A stretch of 64,000 nucleotides of DNA from Pedobacter jejuensis (GTDB taxonomy: Bacteria; Bacteroidota; Bacteroidia; Sphingobacteriales; Sphingobacteriaceae). The stretch lies in the NCBI RefSeq assembly GCF_003725795.1, contig NZ_RBEE01000006.1, positions 1 through 64,000 of the forward strand, in the 5' to 3' direction. The notes beneath the pieces were generated by a model. It was not told where the DNA came from, made no database searches, and saw only the letters and a program-made list of their open reading frames with translations. Below, one piece after another: positions 18,754 through 27,959 of the stretch (within the stretch, counting starts at the first letter, position 1; each line of letters opens with the position of its first letter). A program made the position numbers and the translations under genes.

Positions 18754-20055
18754 ATGTTATTCAAAGAATTAAACCTCATTGAGCCAATTTTAAAGGCCCT
18801 TGAGACCGAAGGTTATACACAACCCACTCCAATACAAGAGCAATCTATCCCAACAATATTAAAAGGAAAAGACTTATTAGGTTGCGCACAAACCGGTACA
18901 GGTAAAACTGCCGCGTTTGCAATACCAATGCTGCAACTCCTGCACGAAAAACACATTAATACCAAGGCTACAAAAAACATTAAAGCCTTAATTTTAACGC
19001 CCACCCGCGAACTTGCCATTCAAATTGAAGAAAGTTTCAAAGCCTATGGCCGCAACCTAAATCTTCGCCATTTGGTAATTTTTGGTGGTGTTAGTCAGCA
19101 CAACCAGGTAGAATCTTTAAGAAGAGGTGTTGATATTTTAGTGGCTACACCCGGCCGCTTATTAGATTTGATGAATCAAGGTTTTATCAGCTTAAACACC
19201 ATCGAACTTTTTGTTTTAGATGAAGCCGACCGTATGTTGGATATGGGTTTTATCCACGATGTAAAAAGAGTAGTTGCTAAATTACCAGCAAAACGCCAAA
19301 CCTTGTTTTTCTCAGCTACCATGCCCGATGAAATTCAAAAGTTAGCGAACACGATTTTATCAAACCCAACTAAAGTAGAAGTTACACCTATATCATCAAC
19401 TGCCGAAACGATTGTTCAATCGGTTTATTTTGTAGATAAACCAGATAAAAAGAAATTATTGATCCATCTTTTGGATGATAAAAAAATTGAAACGGCATTG
19501 GTTTTTACGCGTACCAAACATGGTGCAGATAGAATTGTAAAAGATTTAGGCTTTGCCGGTATTAAAGCTGCTGCAATACACGGTAATAAATCTCAAAATG
19601 CAAGACAAAGAGCTTTAACCGAATTTAAGGATAGAAAAATACGCGTTTTAGTAGCTACAGATATTGCTGCCCGTGGTATCGACATCGATCAATTATCTCA
19701 CGTAGTAAATTACGAACTGCCTAACATCCCTGAATCTTACGTACACAGAATCGGTCGTACAGGCCGTGCTGGTGCAAATGGTATTGCGATTTCTTTTTGC
19801 GATGCAGAAGAAAATGAATATCTATTGGATATCCAGAAACTGATAAAAATTACGCTTCCCGTTGTTGATGATCATCCATATCCATTGAGTTGGGAAAATA
19901 TGATGGCTAAAAACCAAATTAAACGTAAACCACAGGCTCAATCGAAAGGTGGCGGTGGTGGCGCAAAACGAAGTGATGGAAATATGAGCGGCAAACCTCG
20001 TAATGCCAGCAATAACCGCAGATTTGGTGGAAACAGAAATAAAGCAAAAGCTTAG
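18754..20055 (+). CDS. DEAD-box ATP-dependent RNA helicase (RhlE-like)
   Basis: The 433-aa protein has every helicase motif in order: Q motif (PTPIQEQSIP), Walker A AQTGTGKT, PTRELAIQ, DEAD in VLDEADRMLDMGF, SAT in FFSATMP, and motif VI HRIGRTGR near residue 330. A basic Gly/Lys/Arg-rich tail (GGGGGAKR..., about 395-433) probably binds RNA. It most resembles the RhlE branch, whose members remodel rRNA and structured mRNA and are often cold-induced. It is monocistronic, with a long leader and a strong terminator. Confidence 0.93.
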   Translation: MLFKELNLIEPILKALETEGYTQPTPIQEQSIPTILKGKDLLGCAQTGTGKTAAFAIPMLQLLHEKHINTKATKNIKALILTPTRELAIQIEESFKAYGRNLNLRHLVIFGGVSQHNQVESLRRGVDILVATPGRLLDLMNQGFISLNTIELFVLDEADRMLDMGFIHDVKRVVAKLPAKRQTLFFSATMPDEIQKLANTILSNPTKVEVTPISSTAETIVQSVYFVDKPDKKKLLIHLLDDKKIETALVFTRTKHGADRIVKDLGFAGIKAAAIHGNKSQNARQRALTEFKDRKIRVLVATDIAARGIDIDQLSHVVNYELPNIPESYVHRIGRTGRAGANGIAISFCDAEENEYLLDIQKLIKITLPVVDDHPYPLSWENMMAKNQIKRKPQAQSKGGGGGAKRSDGNMSGKPRNASNNRRFGGNRNKAKA

Positions 20056-20108
20056 TTTTTAAGCTGAAAGAACAAAGCAGAAATACGAAAGCTTTGCTAT
20101 TAATATTA

Positions 20109-20146
20109 AAAAAACCCGAGTTGTAAATTACATCTCGGGTTTTTTT
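20109..20146 (+). terminator. intrinsic terminator of the DEAD-box helicase gene
   Basis: AAAAAACCCGAG (20109-20120) pairs with CTCGGGTTTTTT (20134-20145), loop of 13, with a T-run at the end. Confidence 0.85.
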
Positions 20147-20156
20147 CTGTTTTCCG

Positions 20157-20612
20157 TCGGCTAAAGCCAGACGGCAATGAATGGGCAAACTGCTTAGTAC
20201 ACTGTCTATGTACAGTTGATTAAGCTGGGCAGCAATGAATTGGCTGAATTGATTAGTGCTATATCTATGAAACAGTAGCTAAAGCCAGACGGCAATGAAT
20301 AGGCAAACTGCTTAGCGCACTATCTATGAACGGTCGTCATTCTGAACTTGTTTCAGAATCTTTCATGCTGATACGCTTTACAAGAACGGTCGTTATTCCA
20401 AATAAAATTGGAAATGATTATAGCTTTAAACAGCAAAAACCCTTAATTCTTATCTATTATCCGTAAGCTAGAGCCAGATGGCAATGAATAGGCGAATCGC
20501 TTAGCGCACTATCTATGAACGGTCGTCATTCTGAACTTGTTTCAGAATCTTTCATGCTGATACGCTTTACAAGAACGGTCGTCATTCCTAATAAAATTGG
20601 AAATGAAATAGC
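20157..20612. repeat. field of interspersed repeats with REP-like hairpins
   Basis: Unit A (about 50 bp, AGCCAGACGGCAATGAAT... TATCTATG) occurs near 20160, 20222 (diverged), 20278 and 20466. The last two are followed by unit B, about 65 bp, at 20329-20393 and 20517-20582, nearly identical in sequence. Unit B starts and ends with AACGGTCGTCATTC or its TTATTC variant and carries the hairpin TTCTGAA-CTTG-TTTCAGAA. The combined A+B period is 188 bp. Each B copy is followed by a second small hairpin (ATTCC...ATAAAATTGGAAAT). No coding content. Confidence 0.8.
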
Positions 20613-20625
20613 TTCAAAAAGGAAA

Positions 20626-20653
20626 ACCCTGAATTGAGAAAATCAATTCAAGG
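20626..20653 (-). terminator. terminator-like hairpin downstream of leuS
   Basis: CCCTGAATTGA (20626-20637) pairs with TCAATTCAAGG (20642-20653) apart from one mismatch, around a short A-rich loop. It lies about 65 bases beyond the leuS stop codon; the U-tract is poor, so efficiency is uncertain. Confidence 0.5.
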
Positions 20654-20719
20654 TTTGCATCTTTATTATAGAGGAGAAAGGAAGACCCTATACCTTATAC
20701 CTTCCACCCTCAACCTTAC

Positions 20720-23700
20720 TTAAACCACTACATTTATAATCTTTCCTTTTACAAAAATTACTTTCTTAGGTGCTTTCCCATCTAAATATTTTATGAACTG
20801 TTCATCAGCCATTAAAATAGCTTCTGCTTCTGCTTGAGCCAAGCTTAAACTTAAATTCAAATTCATTTTCATTTTACCATTGATGGAAACCGGGTAAGCA
20901 AACTCATCTTCTACCAAATGTTCTGGATTGAAAGTTGGAAATTTCGTGTATGATAAACTTCCTGCTTCGTTACCCAACTGCACCCAAAGTTCTTCACAAA
21001 TGTGCGGTGCATATGGTGAAAGCAAAATCACCATATCTTGCAAAATACTGCGCTTATTCGATTTTAAATCTGTCAATTCATTAACGGCTATCATAAAACT
21101 CGAAACCGAAGTATTGAAAGAAAAACGCTCAATATCATCCTGAACTTTCTTGATAATTTTGTGCAACGATTTCAATTCAGCTTTGGTCGGTTCGGCATCA
21201 GAAACTGTAAATTCCCAGGCCTCATTGTGGAATAACCGCCAAAACTTACGCAAGAATTTAAATACACCTTCAATGCCATTGGTATTCCATGGTTTACTTT
21301 GCTCCAAAGGACCCAAAAACATTTCGTACATACGTAAAGTGTCTGCTCCGTAACGCTCAATCAAATCATCGGGGTTAACCACATTGAATTTTGATTTCGA
21401 CATTTTTTCCACCTCAACGCCGCAGATATATTTTCCACTTTCAAGAATGAATTCTGCGTTAACATATTCTTCTCTCCAGGCTTTGAATTTGTTCAAATCT
21501 AGAGTGTCATTTTCTACAATGTTCACATCAACGTGTAATGCCGAAGTTTTGTATTCCTTTCTTAAACCAGCCGAAACAAAAGTATTTGTAGGTTTTCCAT
21601 TTTCATCGTTAACACGATAAACGAAATTACTTCTGCCTTGAATCATGCCTTGGTTTATCAGCTTTTTGAAAGGCTCTTCTTCTTTGGTATAACCCAAATC
21701 TTTCAAAAACTTGTTCCAGAAACGGCTATATAATAAGTGTCCGGTGGCATGTTCAGAACCACCAATATATAAATCAACGTCTTTCCAATATTCAACCGCT
21801 TCTTTAGATGCGAAATCACTATCGTTATTGGCATCCATATAACGGTACCAATACCAGCTACTTCCTGCCCAGCCCGGCATGGTGCTTAATTCGTAAGAAT
21901 ATCCAGCCCCACCTAAATCCTCCCCGGTAGGGAGGACTTTAGTATCTTCCAGTGTGGCAAGTTTCTGCTCGATTTGAGCTATAACGCTCTCAGGATTTCC
22001 AATAACTTCTTCGTTTGTAAATCGAATTACTTCATAATTATAAAGCGCTAAAGCTTTTGTTCTTTGTTTATCTTCCTCAATTATTCCCTCATGATATTTC
22101 CCATCAACTTCAATAACTAAGCCTTTTTTAAGTGAGATAAAATCAACAATGTATTTATCTACCGGGTGTTGTCTTCTAAATTTAACACCAGTTTGATTAT
22201 CTCTTAAAAATTGCCATAAAATATTTTCAGCCTCGGTTGGCTCAGAACGATGCTGCTTAGCATTTTCTTTTAAACTTCCATAAAGCATTGGGTCGGCTTT
22301 CGCACGGTAAGCGTCTTTCAGCTCCCTCCCCTCTGGGGAGGGTTGGGGTGGGGCTTGATATCTCCAACCTTCAGCTCTCGCCAAAGGAGGTTCTCCAGTT
22401 TCGGTAGGTAAATATTTATCAATTTCTGGCAAAATTAAAGGCAATTCTTCCTCTTTTAATAAGTACGGCAAGCCATCTTTAAAATAAATCGGAATTGGTT
22501 CTCCCCAATAACGCTGGCGACCGAAAATCGCATCACGCTGACGGAAATTTACTTTTGCTTTTCCAACTTTCTCTTCTTCTAACCAATTGTTTAAAAATGG
22601 AACAGCTTCTTTGTAAGTTAATCCATTAATGAAACCTGAATTGATGTATTTCCCTTCTTTTGTTGGGTCGGCTTGAATATCAATATCTTTCTGACCATCC
22701 AAAATCTGGATAATAGGCAAATTGAAATGTGTTGCAAATAACCAATCACGTTGGTCGCCGCTTGGTACACCCATAACGGCACCTGTTCCATAACCTGCAA
22801 GCACGTAATCTGCAATCCATAGTTGAACACGTTCGCCATTCATCGGGTTAATTACATAAGTCCCTGTAAAAGCACCAGAAACGGTTTTTGTATCCGCCAT
22901 GCGGTCTAACTCCGATTTCTTTTTAGTTTGAGCAATGTAATTCTCAATGTCTTGTTTTTGTTGTGGCGTTGTTAATTCTGCAACCCATTCGTGCTCTGGT
23001 GCCAATACCAAATACGAAACACCGAAAATGGTATCAACACGTGTTGTAAAAACTTCAATTTGTTTATCGTTGCCTTCAACCTGGAATTTGACCGATGCAC
23101 CAACGCTCTTACCAATCCAGTTGCGTTGCATTTCTTTTATTGGTTCAGGCCAGTCGATAGTGTCCAATCCTTGCAAAAGCCGATCAGAATAAGCCGTGAT
23201 TCTCATGCTCCACTGCATCATTTTCTTTTGCTCAACAGGGAAACCGCCACGCTCAGAAAAACCATCCTTTACTTCATCGTTAGCTAAAACGGTACCCAAA
23301 GCAGGGCACCAGTTAACCGTGCTTTCTCTTAAATAAGTTAACCTATATTTTAATAATTCTTGTTGTTTCTCTTCCTCAGTAAAAGTTGCCCAATCGCTCG
23401 GTAAAAACGATTTTACATCATCATCGCAAACCGCTTTTACATCGGCTGTTCCGGCGGTATTAAATTTCTCAATTAAAGTAGAAATGTCTTCCGCTTTATC
23501 ATTTTCGATGTTATACCAGGAATTGAACAACTGCATAAAAATCCATTGCGTCCATTTATAATAAGATGGTTCGCTGGTTCTTACTTCTCGGCTCCAATCA
23601 AAAGAGAAACCTATTTGATCTAACTGGCTGCGATAAGTTGCAATATTTGCTTCTGTGGTTATTGCCGGGTGCTGACCAGTTTGTATGGCATATTGCTCAG

Positions 23701-23953
23701 CAGGTAATCCGAATGAATCGTATCCCATTGGGTGCAATACGTTAAAACCTTTAAGGCGTTTGTATCTCGAAAAAATATCTGAAGCAATGTAACCTAGTGG
23801 ATGACCAACGTGTAAACCTGCTCCCGATGGGTAAGGAAACATATCTAACACATAATATTTTGGTTTATCAGAATTGCTTTCGGCTTTAAATGTTTGATTA
23901 TCGGCCCAAAATTTCTGCCACTTTTGTTCTATTTCTTTGAATTGGTAATCCAT
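20720..23953 (-). CDS. leuS: leucyl-tRNA synthetase with an in-frame DUF559 nuclease insertion
   Basis: Charges tRNA-Leu in the cytoplasm. The class I HIGH motif is HVGH (48-51) and KMSKS is at 850-854 (EKMSKSKFN); the CP1 editing domain lies between, with the family anticodon-binding end after it. The family's usual length in Bacteroidota is about 925 aa; this one is 1077. The excess is residues 534-684, inserted between EGWRYQ and [18 protein letters not shown], that is, in a loop of the catalytic domain after the editing domain. The insert encodes a DUF559 endonuclease domain and is described separately. All catalytic motifs of the synthetase remain, and the frame is unbroken, so the enzyme is probably active. 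A minus-strand TAATTTCG box (23979-23986) may be its promoter. Confidence 0.95.
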   Translation of the reverse strand: MDYQFKEIEQKWQKFWADNQTFKAESNSDKPKYYVLDMFPYPSGAGLHVGHPLGYIASDIFSRYKRLKGFNVLHPMGYDSFGLPAEQYAIQTGQHPAITTEANIATYRSQLDQIGFSFDWSREVRTSEPSYYKWTQWIFMQLFNSWYNIENDKAEDISTLIEKFNTAGTADVKAVCDDDVKSFLPSDWATFTEEEKQQELLKYRLTYLRESTVNWCPALGTVLANDEVKDGFSERGGFPVEQKKMMQWSMRITAYSDRLLQGLDTIDWPEPIKEMQRNWIGKSVGASVKFQVEGNDKQIEVFTTRVDTIFGVSYLVLAPEHEWVAELTTPQQKQDIENYIAQTKKKSELDRMADTKTVSGAFTGTYVINPMNGERVQLWIADYVLAGYGTGAVMGVPSGDQRDWLFATHFNLPIIQILDGQKDIDIQADPTKEGKYINSGFINGLTYKEAVPFLNNWLEEEKVGKAKVNFRQRDAIFGRQRYWGEPIPIYFKDGLPYLLKEEELPLILPEIDKYLPTETGEPPLARAEGWRYQAPPQPSPEGRELKDAYRAKADPMLYGSLKENAKQHRSEPTEAENILWQFLRDNQTGVKFRRQHPVDKYIVDFISLKKGLVIEVDGKYHEGIIEEDKQRTKALALYNYEVIRFTNEEVIGNPESVIAQIEQKLATLEDTKVLPTGEDLGGAGYSYELSTMPGWAGSSWYWYRYMDANNDSDFASKEAVEYWKDVDLYIGGSEHATGHLLYSRFWNKFLKDLGYTKEEEPFKKLINQGMIQGRSNFVYRVNDENGKPTNTFVSAGLRKEYKTSALHVDVNIVENDTLDLNKFKAWREEYVNAEFILESGKYICGVEVEKMSKSKFNVVNPDDLIERYGADTLRMYEMFLGPLEQSKPWNTNGIEGVFKFLRKFWRLFHNEAWEFTVSDAEPTKAELKSLHKIIKKVQDDIERFSFNTSVSSFMIAVNELTDLKSNKRSILQDMVILLSPYAPHICEELWVQLGNEAGSLSYTKFPTFNPEHLVEDEFAYPVSINGKMKMNLNLSLSLAQAEAEAILMADEQFIKYLDGKAPKKVIFVKGKIINVVV
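21902..22356 (-). mobile_element. DUF559 endonuclease element inserted in frame in leuS
   Basis: The insert is about 151 codons. Its coding-strand left end is AAGCCCCACCCCAACC followed by CTCCCC and the palindrome CCTCCCCAGAGGGGAGG; its right end, read inverted, is CAGCCCCACCTAAATCCTCC followed by CC. These are imperfect terminal inverted repeats. Flanking sequences GATATC (left) and GATATT (right) could be a 5-base target duplication. The encoded domain (residues about 556-668) contains [30 protein letters not shown] and [10 protein letters not shown], the DUF559 (Vsr-like, PD-(D/E)XK) signature, with Glu576, Asp604, Glu615 and Asp617 as candidate active-site residues. An internal ATG at 22288 could also start a free nuclease. 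No intein or intron boundary motif is seen. Confidence 0.82.
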
Positions 23954-24072
23954 TGCAGGTTTTAAATTTTTAAAGGGGCGAAATTACGGAAATTAAGGGG
24001 TTTAGTGAAACATAATTTATTGGTAAAATACAGGTTTTAGGGCTTCAGTTAAATAAATATTTCGATACCTAA

Positions 24073-24251
24073 CCTCACCCTATGAAAGTCGCAGGTTACT
24101 GTATAGACATTGCATCCCTCTCCTTGAAGAGAGGGAAAGGTAAGATTGTACGTTGAACGATTGGGTTTCACTCACCAAAACATTAAATCTCTCTCTTCAA
24201 GGAAAGAAAAAACACAATATGAGCCAAACCAAAAACTTCGATAGGGTGAGG
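24073..24251. repeat. MITE-like element, copy A
   Basis: A 179-bp non-coding element bounded by CCTCACCCTAT and its inverse ATAGGGTGAGG. Inside is the hairpin CCCTCTCCTTGAAGAGAGGG. Same sequence family as the copy at 24290-24541. Termini plus small size and no ORF suggest a miniature inverted-repeat element moved in trans. Confidence 0.72.
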
Positions 24252-24289
24252 TAAATAGGATACTAAATAAAAGATATTTTGATTCCTAA

Positions 24290-24541
24290 CCTCACCCTAT
24301 AAAAGTCGCAGATTATTGGTTAGACAATGCATCCCTCTCCTTGAAGAGAGGGAAAGGTAAGATTGTATGTTGAACCATCGGGTTTCACCAACCAAACCAT
24401 TAAATCTCTCTATTCAAGGAGAAAGAAAGGTAAGATTGTACGTTGAACCATTTGGTTTCACCAACCAAACCATTAAATCCCTCTCTTCAAGGAGAGGGAT
24501 AACACAATATGAGCCAAACCAAAAACTTTGATAGGGTGAGG
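24290..24541. repeat. MITE-like element, copy B with internal duplication
   Basis: Same termini as copy A (CCTCACCCTAT at 24290-24300, ATAGGGTGAGG at 24531-24541), 252 bp long. The extra length is a roughly 73-bp internal tandem duplication (AAGGTAAGATTGTA...GTTGAACCAT...) with a few differences between copies. Both copies lie in the 664-bp gap upstream of leuS, which holds nothing else visible. Confidence 0.72.
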
Positions 24542-24617
24542 TAAATAGGATACGAAACTTCAGTTTAAAATTTGCACATGTGATAATACCTTTAGCAAAG
24601 ATTTTAAATTCAAGCTG

Positions 24618-25022
24618 CTATCTAGTTAGATAAAAAACTTTACTAATGTTAGTTTTATCCATTTTTGCTGTAAACTGAAACTGCGAACCACTCAGAGTAC
24701 TTACCGTACAATAATATGTTCCTTCAGGAAATACCAATTGAAACTCAGAACCTAATGATATTATATACGAGCCAATTGTACGCTGGTTACTCAAACCCAA
24801 CTCCACCTGATCATCATTATTTGCTTTGAAATCCATATAATCGTTAATAGTATAATTGAAAGTACCATTTAAACTTTCATTAGAATTGCCGCTAACTTCG
24901 ATTTTATTCACAGTCCATTTTCCGGTAATTCTTGCTTTTACTGATGTATTATCTTTCTTGCAAGAAAATAGAATTATAGACGAAATAAGGATTAGGCAAA
25001 GCGTTGTAATCTGTCTTTTCAT
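24618..25022 (-). CDS. small lipoprotein, lipocalin-like
   Basis: 134 aa with a lipoprotein signal (lipobox ILFSC, Cys21) followed by KKDNTSVKARITGKWTVNKIEVSG. The 'ITGKWTVNKIE' opening followed by short beta strands is typical of the small 'lipocalin-like domain' lipoproteins common in Bacteroidota. Function unknown; probably attached to the outer membrane. Divergent from ftsX. The ATG at 25022 is the only start giving a signal peptide. Confidence 0.7.
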   Translation of the reverse strand: MKRQITTLCLILISSIILFSCKKDNTSVKARITGKWTVNKIEVSGNSNESLNGTFNYTINDYMDFKANNDDQVELGLSNQRTIGSYIISLGSEFQLVFPEGTYYCTVSTLSGSQFQFTAKMDKTNISKVFYLTR

Positions 25023-25170
25023 TTTAGGTAGATTTAGTTTTAAGTCAGTTTATAAACGCAGCTTCTTTAAGTTTGGTACCAAATAAGAAAATGCTGATGC
25101 TTTATTTGCAATTTAAATATCGAACTAAATGTAGTTTTAGAGCGTTATTATTGATTAGAAAAGCTTTATA

Positions 25171-25202
25171 TTGGTGTTTATCAGGTATAATTTATATTTT
25201 CG
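25171..25202 (+). promoter_or_regulatory. promoter of the ftsX cluster
   Basis: TTG (25171-25173), 21-base spacer, TATTTTCG (25195-25202): a good -33/-7 match with C in place of the third T. It lies 20 bases before the ftsX ATG, supporting the downstream start. Confidence 0.5.
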
Positions 25203-25222
25203 CAGAAACAAAATTGAAATAC

Positions 25223-26101
25223 ATGGAAGAATTCGAAGTAAGTGATGCATCTAAGAAAACCAAAACCGTATACATCTCTACTATATTTAGTATTGCATTG
25301 GTTTTATTAATGCTGGGGCTACTTGGGTTGGTACTTGTACATGCCAAAAACCTGTCTAATTACGTTAAAGAGAACATTGTTCTAAATATTATTGTTGATG
25401 AAGGTGCAAAAGAGGCAGATATATTAGTTTTCCAAAAAGAACTTAACGCTAATCCGGCAGTTAAGCAAACACAATATGTAAATAAAGAACTTGCTGCTAG
25501 AAACTTAACTCAAGACTTAGGTGAGGATTTTGTTAACTTTTTAGGTTACAACCCATTAACTTCTACCTTCGACGTGTATTTAAAAGCAGAATATGCGAAT
25601 AACAAAGGCATAGATGCTTTGAAAGCAAATATATCTAAAAACCCTGTTGTAAAAGAGGTGGTGTATCAAAGTTCCCTTATCGATATGGTAAACAAGAACA
25701 TTAGTACAATTGGCTTAATTATTTTAGCTTTTGCTGTTGTACTTTTAGTTATTTCTATCGCGTTGATAAACAACACAATACGACTAGCCATTTACTCTCA
25801 ACGCTTTTTAATTAAAAGTATGCAGTTGGTTGGTGCAACGAAAAACTTTATCAGACGTCCTTTCTTATTATTTGCAGCTTTGCATGGTTTAATAGCGGCT
25901 TTTATAGCAATTATTATCTTGTTGGCTACGTTAATTTATGCTAGAAAAGAGGTTCCTGAAATTATTATCCTTAATAATTACAAAGAGTTTGGATTTGTAT
26001 TTGTAAGCTTATTAATCATCGGAATTTTTATAACAGGCATAAGCACTTGGTTTGCAGTAAGTAGGTATTTACGTTTAAAATCTTATCATCTTTACAGATA
26101 A
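25223..26101 (+). CDS. ftsX: cell division protein FtsX
   Basis: The ATG at 25223 gives a 292-aa protein beginning MEEFEVSDASKKTKTVYIS; an upstream in-frame ATG at 25073 would add 50 residues that overlap the promoter and is rejected. One N-terminal membrane helix (about 22-45), a periplasmic FtsX extracellular domain (about 50-165), then three membrane segments forming the permease core, as in the family. FtsX with the ATPase FtsE controls septal peptidoglycan hydrolases; ftsE is not next to it, as usual in Bacteroidota. First gene of a cluster with DUF3098 (TAATG overlap), uppP and truB. Confidence 0.92.
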   Translation: MEEFEVSDASKKTKTVYISTIFSIALVLLMLGLLGLVLVHAKNLSNYVKENIVLNIIVDEGAKEADILVFQKELNANPAVKQTQYVNKELAARNLTQDLGEDFVNFLGYNPLTSTFDVYLKAEYANNKGIDALKANISKNPVVKEVVYQSSLIDMVNKNISTIGLIILAFAVVLLVISIALINNTIRLAIYSQRFLIKSMQLVGATKNFIRRPFLLFAALHGLIAAFIAIIILLATLIYARKEVPEIIILNNYKEFGFVFVSLLIIGIFITGISTWFAVSRYLRLKSYHLYR

Positions 26102-26328
26102 TGGCAGAAAAAAAAACAAGTCCGATAGTTAAGGACGTAAAAAGTGAATTGGTTTTTACCAAAAAGAATTATCAATTGTTATTAATCAGCATTGCAATAG
26201 TTGCTGTTGGGTTCATTTTAATGATGGGTACAACCGGAGACATTTACGATTCTAGAAGAACTTTATTGGCACCGCTTGTTGTGTTGGCAGGTTTTGCATT
26301 TGGCATTTATGCTATTTTAAAGAAATAG
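26101..26328 (+). CDS. DUF3098 small membrane protein
   Basis: 75 aa with two predicted membrane helices (about 22-40 and 56-73) and the DUF3098 pattern FTKKNYQLLLISIAIVAVGF, then GDIYDSRRTLLAPLVVLAGF. Restricted to Bacteroidota and almost always found between ftsX and uppP, as here; its function is unknown, but the context suggests the cell envelope or division. Its ATG shares the last A of the ftsX stop (TAATG), so translation is coupled. Confidence 0.9.
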   Translation: MAEKKTSPIVKDVKSELVFTKKNYQLLLISIAIVAVGFILMMGTTGDIYDSRRTLLAPLVVLAGFAFGIYAILKK

Positions 26329-26406
26329 TTTTTTCACTACGATTATAAGAGAACGCTTTAATTTTAATTGAGCGTTTTCTCCGTTTTATACCATTCCATA
26401 GCAAAT

Positions 26407-27201
26407 ATGAATTCTTTTGAAGCCATTATCCTAGCAATTATCGAAGGATTAACCGAGTTTTTGCCAGTATCAAGCACCGGTCACATGATTATCGCATCAT
26501 CTTTTATGGGTATAGCGGCAGATCCTTTTGTTAAGCTTTTTACCATTGCAATACAATTGGGTGCCATTCTTTCGGTAGTTGTGCTCTACTTTAAAAGGTT
26601 CTTTAAATCTATTAATTTCTACATCAAACTTTTGGTTGCTTTTATTCCCGCAGCTGTTTTTGGTCTTTTATTAAGTAAGAAAATAGATGAGCTTTTAGAA
26701 AGTCCGATGGCTGTTGGTATATCCCTTTTAGTTGGCGGTATAATTTTATTATTTGTTGATAAATGGTTTAATAAACCGACTATAAATGAAGAAGAAAACA
26801 TTACTTATTTAACTGCTTTAAAAATAGGTTTTTTTCAATGCATTGCCATGATTCCTGGCGTATCCCGTTCAGGAGCAACGATTGTTGGCGGTATGACACA
26901 AAAATTAAGTAGAAAAGTTGCTGCAGAATTCTCGTTCTTTTTAGCAGTTCCAACGATGTTTGCTGCTACGGCAAAAAAATTATTCGATTTTTATAAAGAA
27001 GGAAATACCATAACACACGAACAAACTAACTTATTGATTATAGGCAATGTAGTAGCTTTTATCGTGGCGCTTTTGGCTATAAAAAGCTTTATTGGTTATT
27101 TAAATAAACATGGTTTTAAGGTTTTTGGATATTATAGAATTGCTGCGGGTTTAATCATTATCATTCTGTTATTATCTGGCCATAACCTACAAATTATATA
27201 A
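26407..27201 (+). CDS. uppP: undecaprenyl-diphosphatase
   Basis: 264 aa from the ATG at 26407 ([30 protein letters not shown]); an earlier TTG at 26368 would add 13 residues of non-family sequence. The two BacA motifs are present: [14 protein letters not shown] (about 12-25) and [10 protein letters not shown] (about 158-167), which carry the active-site Glu, His and Arg. An integral inner-membrane enzyme that dephosphorylates undecaprenyl diphosphate to recycle the lipid carrier for peptidoglycan; also confers bacitracin tolerance. Confidence 0.95.
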   Translation: MNSFEAIILAIIEGLTEFLPVSSTGHMIIASSFMGIAADPFVKLFTIAIQLGAILSVVVLYFKRFFKSINFYIKLLVAFIPAAVFGLLLSKKIDELLESPMAVGISLLVGGIILLFVDKWFNKPTINEEENITYLTALKIGFFQCIAMIPGVSRSGATIVGGMTQKLSRKVAAEFSFFLAVPTMFAATAKKLFDFYKEGNTITHEQTNLLIIGNVVAFIVALLAIKSFIGYLNKHGFKVFGYYRIAAGLIIIILLLSGHNLQII

Positions 27202-27205
27202 TCTG

Positions 27206-27213
27206 TATCTTTG
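27206..27213 (+). promoter_or_regulatory. -7 promoter box for truB
   Basis: TATCTTTG, a perfect TAnnTTTG, starts four bases after the uppP stop codon. The leader to the GTG start of truB would be about 8-10 bases. No TTG at correct spacing upstream. Confidence 0.45.
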
Positions 27214-27227
27214 CGCAAAAAAGATTT

Positions 27228-27959
27228 GTGAGTACAGAAAATTCAAAATTTAAAGATTTCAATTTCGCAGAAGGTGAACTGCTATTAATTAACAAACCAT
27301 ACAAATGGACCTCATTTGATGTGGTTGGAAAAATCAGAAATTCTCTAAAACCATTAAAGCTTAAAGTTGGGCATGCCGGCACATTAGATCCGTTGGCCAC
27401 AGGTTTATTAATTATTTGCACAGGCAAATTAACCAAGCAAATTGATACCTTCCAAGCCGAAGAAAAAGAATACACCGGCACCATGATATTAGGTGCGACC
27501 ACGCCATCATTTGACATGGAAACTGAGGTTGATGAAACATTCGACATAAGTAAAATAGCAGAAACAGAAATTTATGCAGCTACTAAACCCTTCACTGGCG
27601 ATATAGAACAATATCCGCCAGCACATTCGGCTGTCAAAATCAATGGTGAAAGGTTATACGTTAAGGCCAGGTTAGGCGAAGAAGTAGAGCTTAGGAAACG
27701 CTTTGTTAACGTACCCGAATTTGAAATTACCAGAATTGAATTACCTGAAATTGACTTTAAAATTGTTTGCAGTAAAGGAACTTACATCCGTTCTATAATT
27801 TCTGATTTTGGAAAGCAATTAAATAGTGGCGCCTATCTTTCTAAACTCACCAGAACCCGCAGCGGAAACTTTTTACTAAGCAATGCGTTTGAGGTATTAG
27901 AACTTGTTAATTATATTCGCAGTAAGAAAGAGGAAGCAAAAACGCATACACAAGAATGA
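27228..27959 (+). CDS. truB: tRNA pseudouridine(55) synthase TruB
   Basis: Modifies U55 in the T-loop of tRNAs in the cytoplasm. 243 aa; GTG start giving MSTENSKFKDFNFAEGELLLINKPYKWTSFDVV. Catalytic Asp is in the HAGTLDPLATGLL motif (about 50-60), and the RxSRT-type C-terminal residues (KLTRTRSGNF) are recognisable. The PUA-like C-terminal domain of longer TruB is absent, as in other Bacteroidota. The stop overlaps the next gene (ATGA), so yitT-like translation is coupled. Confidence 0.95.
   Translation: MSTENSKFKDFNFAEGELLLINKPYKWTSFDVVGKIRNSLKPLKLKVGHAGTLDPLATGLLIICTGKLTKQIDTFQAEEKEYTGTMILGATTPSFDMETEVDETFDISKIAETEIYAATKPFTGDIEQYPPAHSAVKINGERLYVKARLGEEVELRKRFVNVPEFEITRIELPEIDFKIVCSKGTYIRSIISDFGKQLNSGAYLSKLTRTRSGNFLLSNAFEVLELVNYIRSKKEEAKTHTQE

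Noticed and set aside
21902..22356. Intein in LeuRS
   Set aside because: The insert begins with Ala-Pro-Pro and ends with Gly-Ala-Gly; there is no Cys/Ser at the start, no His-Asn end and no Cys/Ser/Thr after it, so splicing is not expected.
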